Shown: positions 6,339-7,053 of the stretch, piece by piece | Layout: the number at the start of each line of letters is the position of its first letter | Position numbering within the stretch: the stretch's first letter is position 1 | Origin: Chitinophaga pinensis | GTDB taxonomy: Bacteria; Bacteroidota; Bacteroidia; M30B66 | Reading direction: 5' to 3' | DNA: 7,053 bases | Assembly: GCA_943333015.1 (NCBI GenBank) | Contig: CALQRR010000081.1 | Span: 1-7,053 of the forward strand | The notes under the pieces: model-generated | Seen by the model: the letters and a program-made list of their open reading frames with translations, nothing else | Databases searched by the model: none | Told to the model about the DNA's origin: nothing | Position numbers and translations under genes: made by a program

Positions 6339-6369
6339 ATTTCTGCGGCTTATTTTGCGCCGCAGAAAT
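6339..6369 (-). terminator. Rho-independent terminator of hpf
   Basis: Arms ATTTCTGCGGC (6339-6349) and GCCGCAGAAAT (6359-6369) form a perfect 11-bp stem with a 9-nt loop. On the minus strand the stem runs into TTTTTAAAA. It starts 22 nt past the hpf stop codon and separates hpf from the tRNA-tuf promoter. Confidence 0.88.
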
Positions 6370-6391
6370 CAAGATCTTCAAAATCAGAATT

Positions 6392-6691
6392 TTAGACCTG
6401 TCGAATTTTTTCTTTATGCTTGATCATTTGGTTCCGAAGAGCGTCTACAGACTCATCTACCGCTTCTTCGAAAGTACTGCACTGACGCTTCGCAAACAGA
6501 TCGTTACCTGGCACATGCAGACGAATCTCCACTATTTTGTTTTCATTGTTGCTTGCATTGTCCAGACGAAGGGTCACATCGCTTTCTATGATCTTATCAT
6601 AATGCGTTGCTAACTTTTGAAGTTTCGATTCGATAAAATCGAGCAATTTCCCGTCTGCAGTAAAATGAACGGATTGGACGTTTACTTTCAT
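6392..6691 (-). CDS. hpf: Ribosome hibernation-promoting factor, short form (HPF/RaiA/YfiA family)
   Basis: Proteins of this family bind the 30S decoding region, block mRNA and tRNA binding, and hold idle ribosomes as inactive 70S or dimerised 100S particles in stationary phase or stress. The 99 residues cover the single beta-alpha-beta-beta-beta-alpha domain: MKVNVQSVHFTADGKLLDFI at the start, DVTLRL (38-43), KIVEIRLHVPGNDLFAKRQ (52-70), FEEAVDESVDALRNQM (74-89), and the basic end KHKEKIRQV. The C-terminal dimerisation domain of long HPF is absent, so this is a short form; whether it makes 100S dimers cannot be told from the sequence. Start ATG 6689-6691 is preceded by an A/T-rich leader. 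It has its own terminator and sits upstream of the tRNA-tuf operon. No convincing promoter was found in the 144-nt divergent gap. Confidence 0.95.
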   Translation of the reverse strand: MKVNVQSVHFTADGKLLDFIESKLQKLATHYDKIIESDVTLRLDNASNNENKIVEIRLHVPGNDLFAKRQCSTFEEAVDESVDALRNQMIKHKEKIRQV

Positions 6692-6765
6692 AATGGTTAT
6701 TATTTAGAGTTGACAAATCGGGTTGGGGTTTGATAAAAGCCCGGATGACAAGATTCGCTAAATTA

Positions 6766-6773
6766 TATATTTG
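6766..6773 (+). promoter_or_regulatory. Candidate -7 element for the plus-strand dehydrogenase gene
   Basis: TATATTTG matches the TAnnTTTG -7 consensus of Bacteroidota exactly. It lies 62 nt before the ATG at 6836, within the 144-nt gap between two divergent genes. The -33 side is poor: no TTTG or TTG sits 18-20 nt upstream. The call therefore rests on one box, position and orientation. Confidence 0.5.
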
Positions 6774-6835
6774 TGCGCTTAGTCCCTACGCAAAAGTTTA
6801 CCAACGTTCACTGTTAATATCCTTAATTCTCTCCG

Positions 6836-7053
6836 ATGCTCGTATCTCATAAAGATCTGTTTTCGTTTACCTATAGTATATTCATCCAAATGGGTTGCCC
6901 CGAAAAGGAAGCGCAAACAGCAGCTCGTGTTCTGTTATCGGCAGATCTTCGGGGAATTGATTCCCATGGCGTGGCTCGGCTGACAGGTTATTTCCGTCTG
7001 TGGGAAAAAAAACGGATCAACGCCACTCCGAACATGCATGTTGTTCATGAAAC
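6836..7053 (+). CDS. Malate/L-lactate dehydrogenase-type oxidoreductase (Ldh_2 family), N-terminal part
   Basis: Only the first 72 codons are in the window; family members are about 330-365 residues. The translation begins MLVSHKDLFSFTYSIFIQMG and contains ADLRGIDSHGVARL (36-49), the hallmark of the Ldh_2/MDH2 family of NAD(P)-dependent reductases, which is unrelated to classical LDH. His44 in SHG is the family's proposed catalytic residue. The helical start, the G(C)PEKEAQTAARVL segment and the later NATPNM...VVHE also fit. Members use malate, L-lactate, L-sulfolactate, ureidoglycolate, diketogulonate or cyclic imino acids, so the substrate cannot be named from this part. The ATG at 6836 gives the usual short N terminus. 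The gene diverges from hpf and marks the end of the translation gene block; no functional link to it is apparent. Confidence 0.88.
   Translation, partial: MLVSHKDLFSFTYSIFIQMGCPEKEAQTAARVLLSADLRGIDSHGVARLTGYFRLWEKKRINATPNMHVVHE

Noticed and set aside
6791..6798. AACTTTTG on the minus strand as a -7 box for hpf
   Set aside because: The first consensus base is wrong and no TTTG lies about 19 nt upstream; it is too weak to call as the hpf promoter.
1..7053. A hidden mobile element, CRISPR array, defence island or novel gene system
   Set aside because: All long frames match conserved housekeeping families in their usual order; gaps are short, and no repeats, integrase, transposase or unknown gene cassette is present.

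Overview
The window is a chromosomal core segment from a member of the phylum Bacteroidota. Nearly everything lies on the minus strand. The evidence for the phylum is: RpoB, L10 and the short HPF have the wording usual in that phylum; the clearest promoter is of the TTTG-19 nt-TAnnTTTG type read by the Bacteroidota primary sigma factor; and the start codons sit in A/T-rich sequence without a strong Shine-Dalgarno. The order within the phylum cannot be settled from this sequence.

Read in the direction of transcription (right to left), the layout is: hpf (ribosome hibernation factor) and its terminator; a promoter; tRNA-Thr(TGT), tRNA-Tyr(GTA), tRNA-Gly(TCC), a strong hairpin, tRNA-Thr(GGT); tuf (EF-Tu) and a terminator-like hairpin; tRNA-Trp(CCA); secE; nusG; a spacer of about 100 nt that may be an L1-type leader; rplK, rplA, rplJ, rplL; a second hairpin; and rpoB, cut by the window edge after 394 codons. 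The tRNA-tuf part has the same order as the E. coli thrU-tyrU-glyT-thrT-tufB cluster, followed by secE-nusG-rplKAJL-rpoB. At the right edge, the first 72 codons of a divergent plus-strand gene encode a malate/L-lactate dehydrogenase-type (Ldh_2 family) oxidoreductase.

The genes form one functional block: tRNAs and the EF-Tu that delivers them, the L11/L1 stalk and L10-L12 stalk of the 50S subunit where EF-Tu and EF-G act, NusG and RNA polymerase beta, and SecE of the translocon. HPF, which parks ribosomes in stationary phase, sits just upstream. Regulation appears to rest on one clear promoter plus several internal RNA hairpins that could cut or attenuate transcription between segments expressed at different levels.

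I see no mobile element, CRISPR array, defence system or unknown multi-gene system here. The points worth a second look are small ones: the TTG start of rpoB, the internal hairpins, the possible L1 leader, an acceptor-stem mismatch in tRNA-Trp, and mixed encoding of the tRNA CCA end. No stretch longer than 300 bases lacks a gene.
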